Shown here piece after piece: positions 38,433-49,575 of a stretch of DNA of 64,000 nt. Both the position numbers and the translations under genes were made by a program. The notes beneath the pieces are model-generated. The model worked only from the letters and a program-made list of their open reading frames with translations. It searched no databases and had not been told where the DNA came from. This DNA comes from Aromatoleum buckelii (GTDB lineage: Bacteria; Pseudomonadota; Gammaproteobacteria; Burkholderiales; Rhodocyclaceae): positions 372,001-436,000 of the forward strand of contig NZ_WTVH02000010.1 in the NCBI RefSeq assembly GCF_012910785.2, in the 5' to 3' direction. Within the stretch, counting starts at the first letter, position 1. Every line of letters begins with the position of its first letter.

Positions 38433-39658
38433 GCAAGGAATACAAGGACTTGGTCGTCGGCCTCGATATCGGTACCGCCAAGGTCACCTGCATGGTGGCC
38501 GAGTCGCGCCCGGATGGGCGCCTCAATGTCATCGGGCTCGCGACCCAGCCGACGAGCGGTCTCAAACGTGGCGTGGTCGTGAACATCGAGGCCACGGTCG
38601 ATGCGATCGCACGCGTGATCCAGGAAGTCGAGCAGATGGCCGACTGCAAGATCCGCGACGTCTATACCGGGATCGCCGGCAGCCACATCAAGAGCTTCAA
38701 TTCCAACGGCATGGTCGCGATCAAGGACAAGGAAGTCACGCCGCTCGACGTCGAGCGCGTCATCGAAGTCGCGCGCGCAATGCCGATCCCGGCCGAACAG
38801 CAGATCCTGCACATCCTGACCCAGGAGTTCATCATCGACGGCCAGGGCGGCGTGCGCGAGCCGATCGGCATGAGCGGCGTCAAGCTCGAGGTCAAGGTGC
38901 ATATCGTCACCGGTGCGGTGTCGGCGGCGCAGAACGTCATCAAGTGCGTGCGTCGCTGCGGCCTCGAAGTCATGGACCTGATCCTGCAGCCGCTCGCGTC
39001 GAGCTACGCGGTGCTGACCGACGACGAAAAGGATCTGGGCGTGTGCCTCGTCGACATCGGGGGCGGCACGACCGACATCGCCGTCTTCACTCATGGCGCG
39101 ATCCGCCACACCGCAGTGCTGCCGATCGCCGGCGACCAGGTCACCAACGACATCGCGATGGCATTGCGCACGCCGACTTCCGAAGCCGAGGAGATCAAGA
39201 TCCGTCACGGCGTCGCGATGCACACGCTCGCCGACCCCGAGGAGATGATCGAAGTGCCCGGCGTCGGCGACCGGCCGCCACGGCCGCTGTCGCGCCAGCG
39301 TCTCGCCGATGTCATCGAGCCGCGGGTCTCCGAACTGTTCGAGCTGGTGCAGGCCGAATTGCGCCGCAGCGGCTACGAGGAGCTGCTGTCGTCGGGGGTC
39401 GTCCTGACCGGCGGTTCCTCCGTGATGCTGGGCATGGTCGAGCTCGGCGAGGAAGTGTTCCACATGCCGGTGCGCATCGGCTCGCCGCAGTATGCAGGAG
39501 GGCTTGCCGACGTCGTGTGCCAGCCGCGCTATGCGAACGCGATGGGGTTGGTGATGGAAGGGTCCGCGCAGCGCCGGCGGGGCATGCTGGCGCGTGAAAC
39601 ACGCAGTGTCCGCCAAGTGTTCGGGCGGATGAAATCATGGTTCGAGAAGAATTTCTGA
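38429..39658 (+). CDS. ftsA: Cell division actin-like protein FtsA
   Basis: 409 residues. ATPase phosphate-1 loop VGLDIGTAKV, GLKRGVVVNIEAT, phosphate-2 CLVDIGGGTTDIAVF, VLTGGSSVMLGM, and a C-terminal amphipathic end (GRMKSWFEKNF) that binds the membrane. It tethers FtsZ and recruits later division proteins. ATGA overlap with ftsQ; a 139-nt gap separates it from ftsZ. Confidence 0.97.
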   Translation: MSKEYKDLVVGLDIGTAKVTCMVAESRPDGRLNVIGLATQPTSGLKRGVVVNIEATVDAIARVIQEVEQMADCKIRDVYTGIAGSHIKSFNSNGMVAIKDKEVTPLDVERVIEVARAMPIPAEQQILHILTQEFIIDGQGGVREPIGMSGVKLEVKVHIVTGAVSAAQNVIKCVRRCGLEVMDLILQPLASSYAVLTDDEKDLGVCLVDIGGGTTDIAVFTHGAIRHTAVLPIAGDQVTNDIAMALRTPTSEAEEIKIRHGVAMHTLADPEEMIEVPGVGDRPPRPLSRQRLADVIEPRVSELFELVQAELRRSGYEELLSSGVVLTGGSSVMLGMVELGEEVFHMPVRIGSPQYAGGLADVVCQPRYANAMGLVMEGSAQRRRGMLARETRSVRQVFGRMKSWFEKNF

Positions 39659-39700
39659 GCGGACGGGGAGTCGTCCGTCGAATTTGAAGGTGCGCCCGTG

Positions 39701-39745
39701 TTGACCGGCTATTTAGTTATAGAATTTTCGTTTGATACTAAATCC
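39701..39745 (+). promoter_or_regulatory. AT-rich candidate promoter region for ftsZ
   Basis: A TTGACC (39701-39706) and an AT-rich run with TATAGA (39718-39723) and GATACT (39734-39739) lie 50-95 nt before ftsZ, in a gap that also carries a 6-bp CGGACG/CGTCCG hairpin (39660-39677). No pair has ideal spacing. Confidence 0.4.
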
Positions 39746-39797
39746 GGTGGCTGAGGGCACAGTGCGCAAAACGGTTGATATTCAGGAGACGAGGCAA

Positions 39798-40937
39798 ATG
39801 ATCGAAATCGTTGAGAAGGAACAGACCGGCACGGTGATCAAGGTGATCGGCGTCGGCGGGGCGGGCGGTAACGCCGTCGACCACATGATCCGCGAGAATG
39901 TGCAGGGCGTGGAGTTCATCGTCGCCAACACCGACGCCCAGGCGCTGAGCCGCTGCCTCGCGCCGAACAAGATCCAGCTCGGCAGCTCCGGGCTCGGCGC
40001 CGGATCGAAGCCCGAAGCCGGCCGCGCCGCCGCGCAGGATTCGCGCGACGCGATCGCTGCGGCGCTCGACGGCGCGCACATGTGCTTCATCACCGGCGGC
40101 ATGGGCGGCGGCACCGGCACCGGGGCCGGCCCAGTGGTTGCGGAGATCGCGAAGGAGATGGGTATCCTGACCGTCGCGGTCGTCACCAAACCGTTCGATT
40201 TCGAGAACCGCTTGCGGGTCGCCGAAAGCGGCGTCGAGGAACTGACCCGCTACGTCGATTCCCTGATCATCGTGCTCAACGACAAGCTGCTCGAAGTGTA
40301 TGGCGACGACGCCGGCTTCGAGGACTGCTTCCGCTCGGCCGACAACGTGCTGAGGAGCGCGGTCGGCGGCATCGCCGAGATCATCAATGTCCCCGGCCTC
40401 GTCAACGTCGACTTCCAGGACGTGCGCACTGCGATGGGCGAGATGGGCCGCGCGATGATGGGCTCGGCCGAAGCCGGCGGCCTCGATCGCGCGCGCATCG
40501 CGGCCGAGCAGGCCGCGGTCAGCCCGCTGCTCGAAGGCACCGAACTGTCCGGCGCGCGCTGCGTGCTGATCAACATCACCGCCAGCCGCTCGCTGAAGAT
40601 GTCGGAAGTGCGCGATGCGGTGAAGACGGTGCAGGCGTTCGCCGCCCCCGAAGCCTTCGTGAAATACGGCACCGTGTTCGACGAGGCGATGGAAGACCGC
40701 GTGCGCGTGACCGTCGTCGCGACCGGCCTCGGCACGCCGCGCACCGGCCGCCAGCCGGTGATGCAGGTCGTGCAGGGCACGGGCACTTACGGCCCGCTCG
40801 GCGGCAACGGCAACATGGGCAACCTCGACGTCCCCGCCGTGATCCGCCACACCCGGCGCACCACCGTCGAGGCGATGAGCGCAAACGGCATGGGCACATA
40901 CGACATCCCGGCGTTCCTGCGCAAGCAGGCCGACTGA
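39798..40937 (+). CDS. ftsZ: Cell division GTPase FtsZ
   Basis: 379 residues. VIKVIGVGGAGGNAVDHMI, the tubulin signature GGMGGGTGTGAGPV, NVDFQDVRTAMGEMGRAMMG (T7 synergy region) and the C-terminal peptide YDIPAFLRKQAD that binds FtsA. It forms the Z-ring. ATG 39798 is chosen because an AGGAGACGAGG site precedes it and it gives the family N-terminus (MIEIVEKE); an upstream in-frame start is unlikely. Confidence 0.98.
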   Translation: MIEIVEKEQTGTVIKVIGVGGAGGNAVDHMIRENVQGVEFIVANTDAQALSRCLAPNKIQLGSSGLGAGSKPEAGRAAAQDSRDAIAAALDGAHMCFITGGMGGGTGTGAGPVVAEIAKEMGILTVAVVTKPFDFENRLRVAESGVEELTRYVDSLIIVLNDKLLEVYGDDAGFEDCFRSADNVLRSAVGGIAEIINVPGLVNVDFQDVRTAMGEMGRAMMGSAEAGGLDRARIAAEQAAVSPLLEGTELSGARCVLINITASRSLKMSEVRDAVKTVQAFAAPEAFVKYGTVFDEAMEDRVRVTVVATGLGTPRTGRQPVMQVVQGTGTYGPLGGNGNMGNLDVPAVIRHTRRTTVEAMSANGMGTYDIPAFLRKQAD

Positions 40938-40973
40938 CGCCGCCGGCGTCTCGTCCCGTTCGACGGGCGCCCT

Positions 40974-41002
40974 GACGCGGACCGCTGCCTCCGGTCCGCG
41001 TC
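40974..41002. terminator. Strong GC hairpin between ftsZ and lpxC
   Basis: A 10-bp perfect stem GACGCGGACC/GGTCCGCGTC with a 9-nt loop, flanked by further GGGCGCC pairing, in the 263-nt gap after ftsZ. No T run follows, so it may be an attenuator or an mRNA-stabilising structure rather than a full terminator. A smaller stem (40936-40950) overlaps the ftsZ stop. The rest of the gap shows nothing else. Confidence 0.45.
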
Positions 41003-41200
41003 GGGCGCCTGCGGCCGTTCCGCGTTCCCGCCTCGTCTCCCGGTTTTCCGCCTCGTCATTTCCCCGGAGCGAAACGATCCTGCCGCGGTCCAACAAACTG
41101 TGGTCGGCAGTGCCGCCCGTGGACCCGTCCGGCCTGCGCGTTCCCGGAAGGCCCCCGTTGCCGTGTTAAACTGCTGGCCGGAAACAGGAATAATTCAAAA

Positions 41201-42121
41201 ATGATCAGGCAGCGCACCCTCAAATCGATCGTCAAGGCCACCGGGGTAGGGCTGCACGGGGGACGCAAGGTCCAACTCGTGCTGCGGCCGGCGGCGCCAG
41301 ACACGGGGGTCATCTTTCACCGCGTCGATCTCGATCCGCCGCGCGACCTGCCTGCCGATCCGTATTCCGTCTGCGACACGCGGATGTGCTCGGGGCTGGA
41401 GCGCGACGGGGCGAAAGTGGGCACCGTCGAGCACCTGATGTCCGCAGTGGCGGGCCTCGGCATCGACAACCTCCACGTCGACGTCGATGCGCCCGAGATT
41501 CCGATCCTCGACGGCAGCGCCGGCCCGTTCGTATTCCTGCTGCAGTCGGCAGGGATCGAGGAGCAGAAGGCGCCGAAGCGCTTCCTGCGCGTGAAAAAGG
41601 CAGTCGAGTACCGCGAGGACGACAAGTGGGTGCGGCTCGAGCCGCATGACGGCTTCCGGCTGACGTTCTCGATCGTCTTCAATCATCCAGCGATCGACAA
41701 GACCTCGACCAGCGTGACGATCGACTTCGCCGAGCATTCCTATGTGCGCGACGTCGCCCGTGCCCGTACCTTCGGTTTCATGCAGGATGTCGATTCGATG
41801 CGCGCCCACGGACTGGCCCTCGGCGGCAGCCTCGACAACGCGATTGTCATGGACGAATACCGCGTGCTCAATTCCGACGGCTTGCGCTACGTCGATGAGT
41901 TCGTCAAGCACAAGGTGCTCGACGCGATCGGCGACCTGTATCTGTGCGGCCACCCGCTGCTCGCGGCCTACAGTGCGCACAAGGCGGGGCACGCGCTGAA
42001 CAACCAGATCCTGCGGGTCCTGCTCGAGGACCGCTCGGCGTGGGAAATCGTCACGTTCGAACAGCCGGGAATGACTCCCGCCGCGGTGAGTCATCAGTTC
42101 GAGCTCGCACCGGCGACCTGA
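41201..42121 (+). CDS. lpxC: UDP-3-O-acyl-GlcNAc deacetylase
   Basis: 306 residues. [24 protein letters not shown], zinc site [49 protein letters not shown] and GHALNN in the usual order. It makes the committed step of lipid A synthesis. Position after ftsZ is the standard proteobacterial one. An AGGAA site lies 11 nt before the ATG. Confidence 0.97.
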   Translation: MIRQRTLKSIVKATGVGLHGGRKVQLVLRPAAPDTGVIFHRVDLDPPRDLPADPYSVCDTRMCSGLERDGAKVGTVEHLMSAVAGLGIDNLHVDVDAPEIPILDGSAGPFVFLLQSAGIEEQKAPKRFLRVKKAVEYREDDKWVRLEPHDGFRLTFSIVFNHPAIDKTSTSVTIDFAEHSYVRDVARARTFGFMQDVDSMRAHGLALGGSLDNAIVMDEYRVLNSDGLRYVDEFVKHKVLDAIGDLYLCGHPLLAAYSAHKAGHALNNQILRVLLEDRSAWEIVTFEQPGMTPAAVSHQFELAPAT

Positions 42122-42129
42122 TCCCGACG

Positions 42130-42318
42130 ATGCTGGTCATTCGTCTTCTCGCCGTCCTCGCGGCGATCGGCATCGGCGCCTCGCTGATCGCGTGGATGCT
42201 GACCGGCAATTCCCGTTATCGGCGCTGGGCATGGAATTTCCTTCGCGCCGGCCTCGTCGTCGTCTTCGTGTTCCTCGCGCTGCTCGCGCTCGAGCGGGTG
42301 TTCCTGCCACTCGCGTGA
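42130..42318 (+). CDS. Small membrane protein, two membrane segments
   Basis: 62 residues. Two hydrophobic helices (LLAVLAAIGIGASLIAWML and AGLVVVFVFLALLALERVFL) with a basic loop (NSRYRRWAW) between. It follows lpxC by 8 nt and faces dciA at its end. Function unknown; the gap is small and coding character good. Confidence 0.65.
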   Translation: MLVIRLLAVLAAIGIGASLIAWMLTGNSRYRRWAWNFLRAGLVVVFVFLALLALERVFLPLA

Positions 42319-42323
42319 GCGCT

Positions 42324-42758
42324 TCAACCGGCCCGGCTGCGGTCTATCAGTCGCTCCAGCGATTCGCGCAGCGGCGAATCGGCCGGCAGGCTCGATGAAA
42401 AATCGGCGAGGCTGCGCCGCCCCGCCTCCGACAGCGTGCGGTCCGGGGCCGGGCGCGGCGCTTCGCGCTCCTCGATCACCTGAACTTTCACCTGGATCGT
42501 CCGGATCGGCAGGCCGGCCGCGCCGAACTGCTCCGCGAGGGTCGGGGCGATCTGCTTGAGTCGCGCGGCGACCGCTCCGCCATGTGCCAACAGCACGAGG
42601 GTGTCGTTCTTGACATTGGCGACTGCGCAGGCGGACGCCAGGGCCGGAGGAAGATGCTGTTCCAGCACCGCCTGAAGTTTGCGCAGGCGCGCAGCGTGGT
42701 CGCGCAAACGGGCCAGCGCGTCGCCGCTGCCGAGAAATCGCTGGATAAGCTGGGTCAT
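42324..42758 (-). CDS. dciA: DciA (DUF721), replicative helicase loader-type protein
   Basis: 144 residues. The DUF721 core is visible: [62 protein letters not shown]. DciA is the ancestral bacterial partner of the DnaB helicase at initiation; it lies between lpxC and secA in Pseudomonas too, which supports the call. The start at 42758 gives the family N-terminus; upstream in-frame residues look non-coding. Minus strand, convergent with the small membrane protein gene, divergent from secA. Confidence 0.85.
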   Translation of the reverse strand: MTQLIQRFLGSGDALARLRDHAARLRKLQAVLEQHLPPALASACAVANVKNDTLVLLAHGGAVAARLKQIAPTLAEQFGAAGLPIRTIQVKVQVIEEREAPRPAPDRTLSEAGRRSLADFSSSLPADSPLRESLERLIDRSRAG

Positions 42759-42929
42759 GGAAGTGCGCTCGCGATCATTCCCCATGGTAGGTTTCGCGCC
42801 CCGCGTCTGCAAGCGCCGCAAGGGCGGGACCTCGTCAAGCCCTTGCGGCGTAGCGTGACTTGCAATACGGATCGATTCCACCCACATGCTAAACTTGCGC
42901 CTTTGCCGAATCGTCCGACCCCACCATCC

Positions 42930-45653
<2,724 letters not shown>

Positions 45654-45804
45654 GGCGCGATGCGCGGGGAACTGCCGGGACTTGCCCCCGGGGCGCTCGC
45701 GTGATCGTCCGCCACGACCTGGAGTCCAGTTATTCCGGGCATGGCCGCCACGGTTGACCGTCACGGCGGCCTTCCACCTCGTATTCTGTTCCACGGAGAA
45801 AACC

Positions 45805-47043
45805 ATGCCTGTGAATCTGACCGCTCCGCAGCCGTCCGATCTCATTCCGGTGCCCGGCGTCCGCGTCGGCGTCGCGGAGGCCGGGATCCGCAAGGCCAAC
45901 CGGCGTGACCTCACGCTGATCGAACTTGCGGCCGGCAGCCGGGTTGCCGGGGTCTTCACCCTCAACCGCTTCTGCGCGGCGCCGGTACAGCTGTGCAAGC
46001 AGCACATCGCCGGCGGCGACGTGCGGGCGCTGGTCATCAACACCGGCGTTGCGAACGCCGGCACCGGCGAACAGGGGCTTGCGGACGCCTACGCGACCTG
46101 CGTCGCAGTCGGCCGCGCACTGGGCGTCGCACCCGAGCAGGTGCTGCCGTTCTCGACCGGCGTGATCCTCGAACCGCTGCCCGTCGACCGCCTGATCGCC
46201 GGACTGCCCGCCGCGCACGCGGATCTGCGCGAGGACGGCTGGTTCGACGCGGCGCACGCGATCATGACGACCGACACGCTGGCGAAGGCGGTGTCGCGGC
46301 AGGTCGAGATCGGCGGCCGCACCGTCACCTTGACCGGCCTCAGCAAAGGCGCCGGCATGATCAAGCCGAACATGGCGACGATGCTCGGCTTTCTCGCCTG
46401 CGACGCCGCCGTCTCGCAGGCCCTGCTCGATGCGCTGACCAAGGAGGCCGCCGACCTGTCGTTCAACAGCATCACGGTCGATGGCGACACTTCGACCAAC
46501 GACTCGTTCATCGTCGTCGCCACGGGCCAGGCCGGCAACGCCGAGATCGCCGATCCGCTCGGCCCGGACTTCCACGCGCTGCGCGCCGCGGTCATCGACG
46601 TGTCGATCCGGCTCGCGCAGGCGATCGTCCGCGACGGCGAAGGCGCGACCAAATTCATGACGATCGCGGTTGAAGGCGGTCTCGACATCGTCGAATGCCG
46701 CAAAGTGGCGTACGCGATCGGCCAGTCGCCGCTCGTCAAGACCGCGTTCTTCGCATCGGACCCGAACCTCGGCCGCATCCTCGCCGCGATCGGCTATGCC
46801 GGCCTCCAGGATCTCGACGTCGGACGCCTCCGAGTGTGGCTCGGCAGCGCAGCCGAAGAGGTGCTTGTCGCCGAACTCGGCGGCCGCGCCCCGACTTACC
46901 GCGAGGAAGACGGTGCCCGGGTCATGAAGGAAGCCGAGATCACCGTGCGCGTCGACCTCGGTCGGGGCCGTGCACGGGCAACCGTGTGGACATGCGATTT
47001 TTCGTACGACTACGTGAAGATCAACGCCGACTACCGCAGCTAG
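45805..47043 (+). CDS. argJ: Glutamate N-acetyltransferase / ornithine acetyltransferase
   Basis: 412 residues. Self-cleaving Ntn fold: the nucleophile Thr is in [11 protein letters not shown] (cut between Ala and Thr). [42 protein letters not shown] and [15 protein letters not shown] are all family blocks. It recycles the acetyl group in arginine synthesis. GGAG lies about 8 nt before the ATG. The gene marks the last clear chromosomal gene before the mobile element. Confidence 0.96.
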   Translation: MPVNLTAPQPSDLIPVPGVRVGVAEAGIRKANRRDLTLIELAAGSRVAGVFTLNRFCAAPVQLCKQHIAGGDVRALVINTGVANAGTGEQGLADAYATCVAVGRALGVAPEQVLPFSTGVILEPLPVDRLIAGLPAAHADLREDGWFDAAHAIMTTDTLAKAVSRQVEIGGRTVTLTGLSKGAGMIKPNMATMLGFLACDAAVSQALLDALTKEAADLSFNSITVDGDTSTNDSFIVVATGQAGNAEIADPLGPDFHALRAAVIDVSIRLAQAIVRDGEGATKFMTIAVEGGLDIVECRKVAYAIGQSPLVKTAFFASDPNLGRILAAIGYAGLQDLDVGRLRVWLGSAAEEVLVAELGGRAPTYREEDGARVMKEAEITVRVDLGRGRARATVWTCDFSYDYVKINADYRS

Positions 47044-47080
47044 CCCGTTTACGTAATGCTGCGGAATGCAGCGTAAGAAC

Positions 47081-47106
47081 AAAAGCCCGGTACTGCCGGG
47101 CTTTTT
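47081..47106 (+). terminator. Terminator after argJ
   Basis: A stem AAAAGCCCGG/CCGGGCTTTT with TACTG loop and T tail, 37 nt after the argJ stop; it could work in both directions. A smaller GCTGC/GCAGC hairpin precedes it. Confidence 0.88.
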
Positions 47107-47146
47107 CGTTCCATGCCCTTCCGATTTATTCCGTGTGCTTCCGACT

Positions 47147-47225
47147 AAAAAGTGAGTAAGATAGCGAGTAACGAGGAGCGTTACTCTCGTTCGGGTGTGA
47201 GTAACGCCCGGATTACTCACTTTTT
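47147..47225. promoter_or_regulatory. Inverted repeats and GAGTAA boxes before the integrase
   Basis: A 13-bp perfect inverted repeat (47147-47159 AAAAAGTGAGTAA with 47213-47225) encloses further GAGTAAC boxes at 47166-47172 and 47199-47205 and the inverse at 47180-47186. In all, five GAGTAA hexamers in mixed orientation lie within 79 bp upstream of int. They fit arm-type integrase, excisionase or repressor sites. Confidence 0.6.
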
Positions 47226-47238
47226 GGACGGATACGTC

Positions 47239-48444
47239 ATGCTCACCGATGCCAAATGCCGGGCTGTCAAAGCTACGGACAAGACATATCGCGTGGCCGA
47301 CTCGCATGGGTTGTGCCTCGAGGTAAGGCCTTCCGGGGCGAAGTTCTGGCGCTATCGCTTCCGCCTGGCCGACAAACAGAACATGCACGCCTTGGGTGAA
47401 TACCCGGCGATGGGGCTGCAGGAGGCAAGACGCGCGCGCGACGAGGCACGAGCGCTCGTGAAGCAGGGCATCAACCCGTCACACCATCGCGGGCTGGAGA
47501 AGGCCGAGCGCATCCTCGCGCTGGGCTCAACGTTCGAGACGGTGACGGCGGAATGGATCGAACACAAACGCCCGGACTGGTCGGCAAACTACATTCGACA
47601 GGTGCGTGCCCGCATGGCTGGTGACGTGTTTCCAGAGATCGGGCAGTACCCGATCGCCGACCTTAAAGCGGCGCACGTTCTGGCGATGCTGCGCAAGGTG
47701 GAGAAGCGCTCACCCACTCAGGCCGCGCTCGTCAAGACATGGGTGGGCGGGGTGTTCCGCTTCGCCGTGAACGAGCAGCTGCGCGAGGACGACCCGACGT
47801 TTCCGCTCCGTCGCGCTTTGAAACCCACTCAGGTGAATCACCACGCGATCGTGCGCAACGACGAGATCGGCGCCTTCTTGCAGGCGATCGCGGCCGCTCC
47901 CGGGGAAGCGACCGTGAAAGAGGCTGTCGGTCTGATGTGGGCGACGGCCTGCCGCATCAATGAGGTGACGGGCGCACGCTGGGCGGAAATCGATCTTGAC
48001 GCGGGGCTCTGGACGATCCCGCCCGGGCGCATGAAGGCGAAACAGGAGCACGTGGTTACGCTCACCCGGCAAGCCGTCGAGATCCTGCGCCGGGTGCAGG
48101 TTCATACCGGCACGCTCGAGCACGTGTTCCCCCACCGCTCCGACCGGAAGCGCCCGATGAGCGGGGAGGCGATTCGCGATCTTTTCCGGCGCGCCGGCTA
48201 CGCGGGGAAGTTCACGCCGCACGGGGTGCGCGGCACGTTCTCGACCATCGCCAACGGCGCCGGGTGGCGAGCCGATGTCATCGAGCTGTGTCTCGCGCAC
48301 CAGGAACGCAACCAGATCCGCCGCGCGTACAACCACGCGCAGCTGCTCGACGAGCGTCGCGAGCTCCTGCAGTGGTGGTGTGATCTGTCAGGCCAGGCGA
48401 AGCGGGGCGGGACGGTGGTGGCGTTCAAGCGGGTGGCCGCATGA
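47239..48444 (+). CDS. P4-type tyrosine integrase
   Basis: 401 residues. N-terminal DUF4102 arm-binding domain (MLTDAKCRAVKATDKTYRVADSHGLCLEVRPSG), SAM-like core-binding domain (about 100-185) and catalytic domain. Catalytic residues: Arg239 (ACRINEV), His328 and Arg331 (HGVR), His354 (LAHQ), Tyr364 (RAYN). It inserts and excises the element by site-specific recombination. ATG 47239 matches the family start; the longer frame from 47152 runs through the repeat boxes and is unlikely. The end overlaps the next gene (ATGA). Confidence 0.92.
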   Translation: MLTDAKCRAVKATDKTYRVADSHGLCLEVRPSGAKFWRYRFRLADKQNMHALGEYPAMGLQEARRARDEARALVKQGINPSHHRGLEKAERILALGSTFETVTAEWIEHKRPDWSANYIRQVRARMAGDVFPEIGQYPIADLKAAHVLAMLRKVEKRSPTQAALVKTWVGGVFRFAVNEQLREDDPTFPLRRALKPTQVNHHAIVRNDEIGAFLQAIAAAPGEATVKEAVGLMWATACRINEVTGARWAEIDLDAGLWTIPPGRMKAKQEHVVTLTRQAVEILRRVQVHTGTLEHVFPHRSDRKRPMSGEAIRDLFRRAGYAGKFTPHGVRGTFSTIANGAGWRADVIELCLAHQERNQIRRAYNHAQLLDERRELLQWWCDLSGQAKRGGTVVAFKRVAA

Positions 48445-48896
48445 GCTGGGAGACAGATCTTGCACAGGCGCCATACGACGAGGACGCGGCGGGGCGATTG
48501 CTCGTGCACGCGGCTGGATTCCTCGAGCGGGACGAAGCGTTGCCCGGGCCGCTCGCGCTGCATTTCGCCACCGCGTTCCGGGCAGCCGCGGCCCAGCCGC
48601 GCAACTCGGACAAGAAGCACCCTCGCACCAGCACCCTGGGGGAGTTCCTCAGCCTGAAGGCCGGCAACCGGCGCGGCATCGGCAACCCGGTCGGCTACGC
48701 GCTCGCGGCCTCGCTGAGGGTGGGTTCCGCTACATTGATTTCGAAGGAGCTGGCCTCCGCATCGGGCCGGTCCAAGCGCGCCGTCGACGCTGCGATTCAA
48801 GACGGGAAGGATGGGCTCGAGAAGCTCAGGCGAGACGGCAAAGACACCGACGCCTTTCACGCGATGCCGAAGGCGCTGTACCCCGACTGGCTCTAG
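48441..48896 (+). CDS. Hypothetical protein coupled to the integrase
   Basis: 151 residues, no recognised family. Starts in an ATGA overlap with int, so probably co-translated. The N-terminal half is acidic and Ala-rich; the middle reads LSLKAGNRRGIGNPVGYALAASLRVG; the end is charged (SGRSKRAVDAAIQDGKDGLEKLRRDGKDTDAF), with helix-turn-helix-like spacing. Small proteins after integrases often regulate excision, but there is no direct evidence here. Confidence 0.6.
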   Translation: MSWETDLAQAPYDEDAAGRLLVHAAGFLERDEALPGPLALHFATAFRAAAAQPRNSDKKHPRTSTLGEFLSLKAGNRRGIGNPVGYALAASLRVGSATLISKELASASGRSKRAVDAAIQDGKDGLEKLRRDGKDTDAFHAMPKALYPDWL

Positions 48897-48970
48897 TTGA
48901 GGGCATCTCACGCTTGCCGCCTAAACGGCATGTCGGGCAAGGGGGTGCGCCGGTGAGCCTCTCTCACAAT

Positions 48971-49004
48971 GGGGGTGTGCAAAAAGCCCCCTCTTCTTTT
49001 TGCA
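48971..49004 (+). promoter_or_regulatory. Alternative hairpins before the AlpA-like gene (attenuator-like)
   Basis: Two stems compete: GGGGG (48971-48975) with CCCCC (48987-48991) followed by a T/C-rich tail, and TGCAAAAAG (48978-48986) with CTTTTTGCA (48996-49004). They cannot form together as simple hairpins. This is the only notable structure in the 176-nt gap before the AlpA-like gene. Confidence 0.4.
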
Positions 49005-49072
49005 TATTCTGAGCCTTTACGCTTCGTTCCATGCGCTGTTGTTCAGCGCGTCCCGCGCAAAGGAGTATGACC

Positions 49073-49294
49073 ATGGAACAAGTCAAGGCAGCCCTCCGGA
49101 TCCTTCGCCTGAAGCAGGTGAAGGACCGTACCAGCCTCGCTACATCGACCATCTACGAATTATCGAAGGCGGGGAAATTCCCGCGGCAGATCAATCTCGG
49201 TGTCGCCAACCGTGTTGGCTGGCTCGAATCCGAAGTCGACGCGTGGATCGCCGAACGCGTGAGTACTTCTCGCGGCAGCAAAGCGGCCGCCTGA
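49073..49294 (+). CDS. AlpA-family regulator
   Basis: 73 residues, a single winged-helix/MerR-like DNA-binding domain: ILRLKQVKDRTSLATSTIYELSKAGKFPRQINLG...VGWLESEVDAWIAERV is the classical AlpA pattern. AlpA-type proteins activate integrase or excision genes of P4-like elements. ATG 49073 is used because AGGAG lies 7 nt upstream (ATG 49067 is too close to it). A GTGAGTACTT motif falls inside its 3' end at 49259. Confidence 0.88.
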   Translation: MEQVKAALRILRLKQVKDRTSLATSTIYELSKAGKFPRQINLGVANRVGWLESEVDAWIAERVSTSRGSKAAA

Positions 49295-49401
49295 ATCGGC
49301 ACACCAGTGAGTACATCTCTCAAACCGGCATTTCGCCAACTGCACCATTCTCGCCAATTTCCAATGTCACCAGAGCCGGTTCCAAAAGCAAAGGAACCAA
49401 C

Positions 49402-49575
49402 ATGACTGAAAATTCAACGCGTGAGTCCGTCTCGCGCTCCGACCCCCAGACGTACAACGGCCTTGGTCGGCGGCAACCGAACCAAGGCCAAAATGTGCGC
49501 TTTCCTCACAGCGCTACCTTAGCACAACGCGCTGCCGGGGGCGACCTTCTGACCGTCGCGGGGGGTGCAGCATGA
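49402..49575 (+). CDS. Small hypothetical protein before the primase
   Basis: 57 residues, polar (MTENSTRESVSRSDPQTYNG...), no recognised domain. An AAAGGAA site precedes the ATG and the stop overlaps the primase start (ATGA), so the reading frame is probably real and coupled. One GTGAGTACAT motif lies 95 nt upstream (49307-49316). Confidence 0.5.
   Translation: MTENSTRESVSRSDPQTYNGLGRRQPNQGQNVRFPHSATLAQRAAGGDLLTVAGGAA

Noticed and set aside
47152-47238. Longer integrase N-terminus
   Set aside because: It would read through the inverted repeat boxes, while the family N-terminus begins at ATG 47239.
47044-47240. tRNA or tmRNA end as integration site next to int
   Set aside because: No cloverleaf or tmRNA-like 3' end is visible beside argJ; the hairpins here are the argJ terminator and the repeat boxes.
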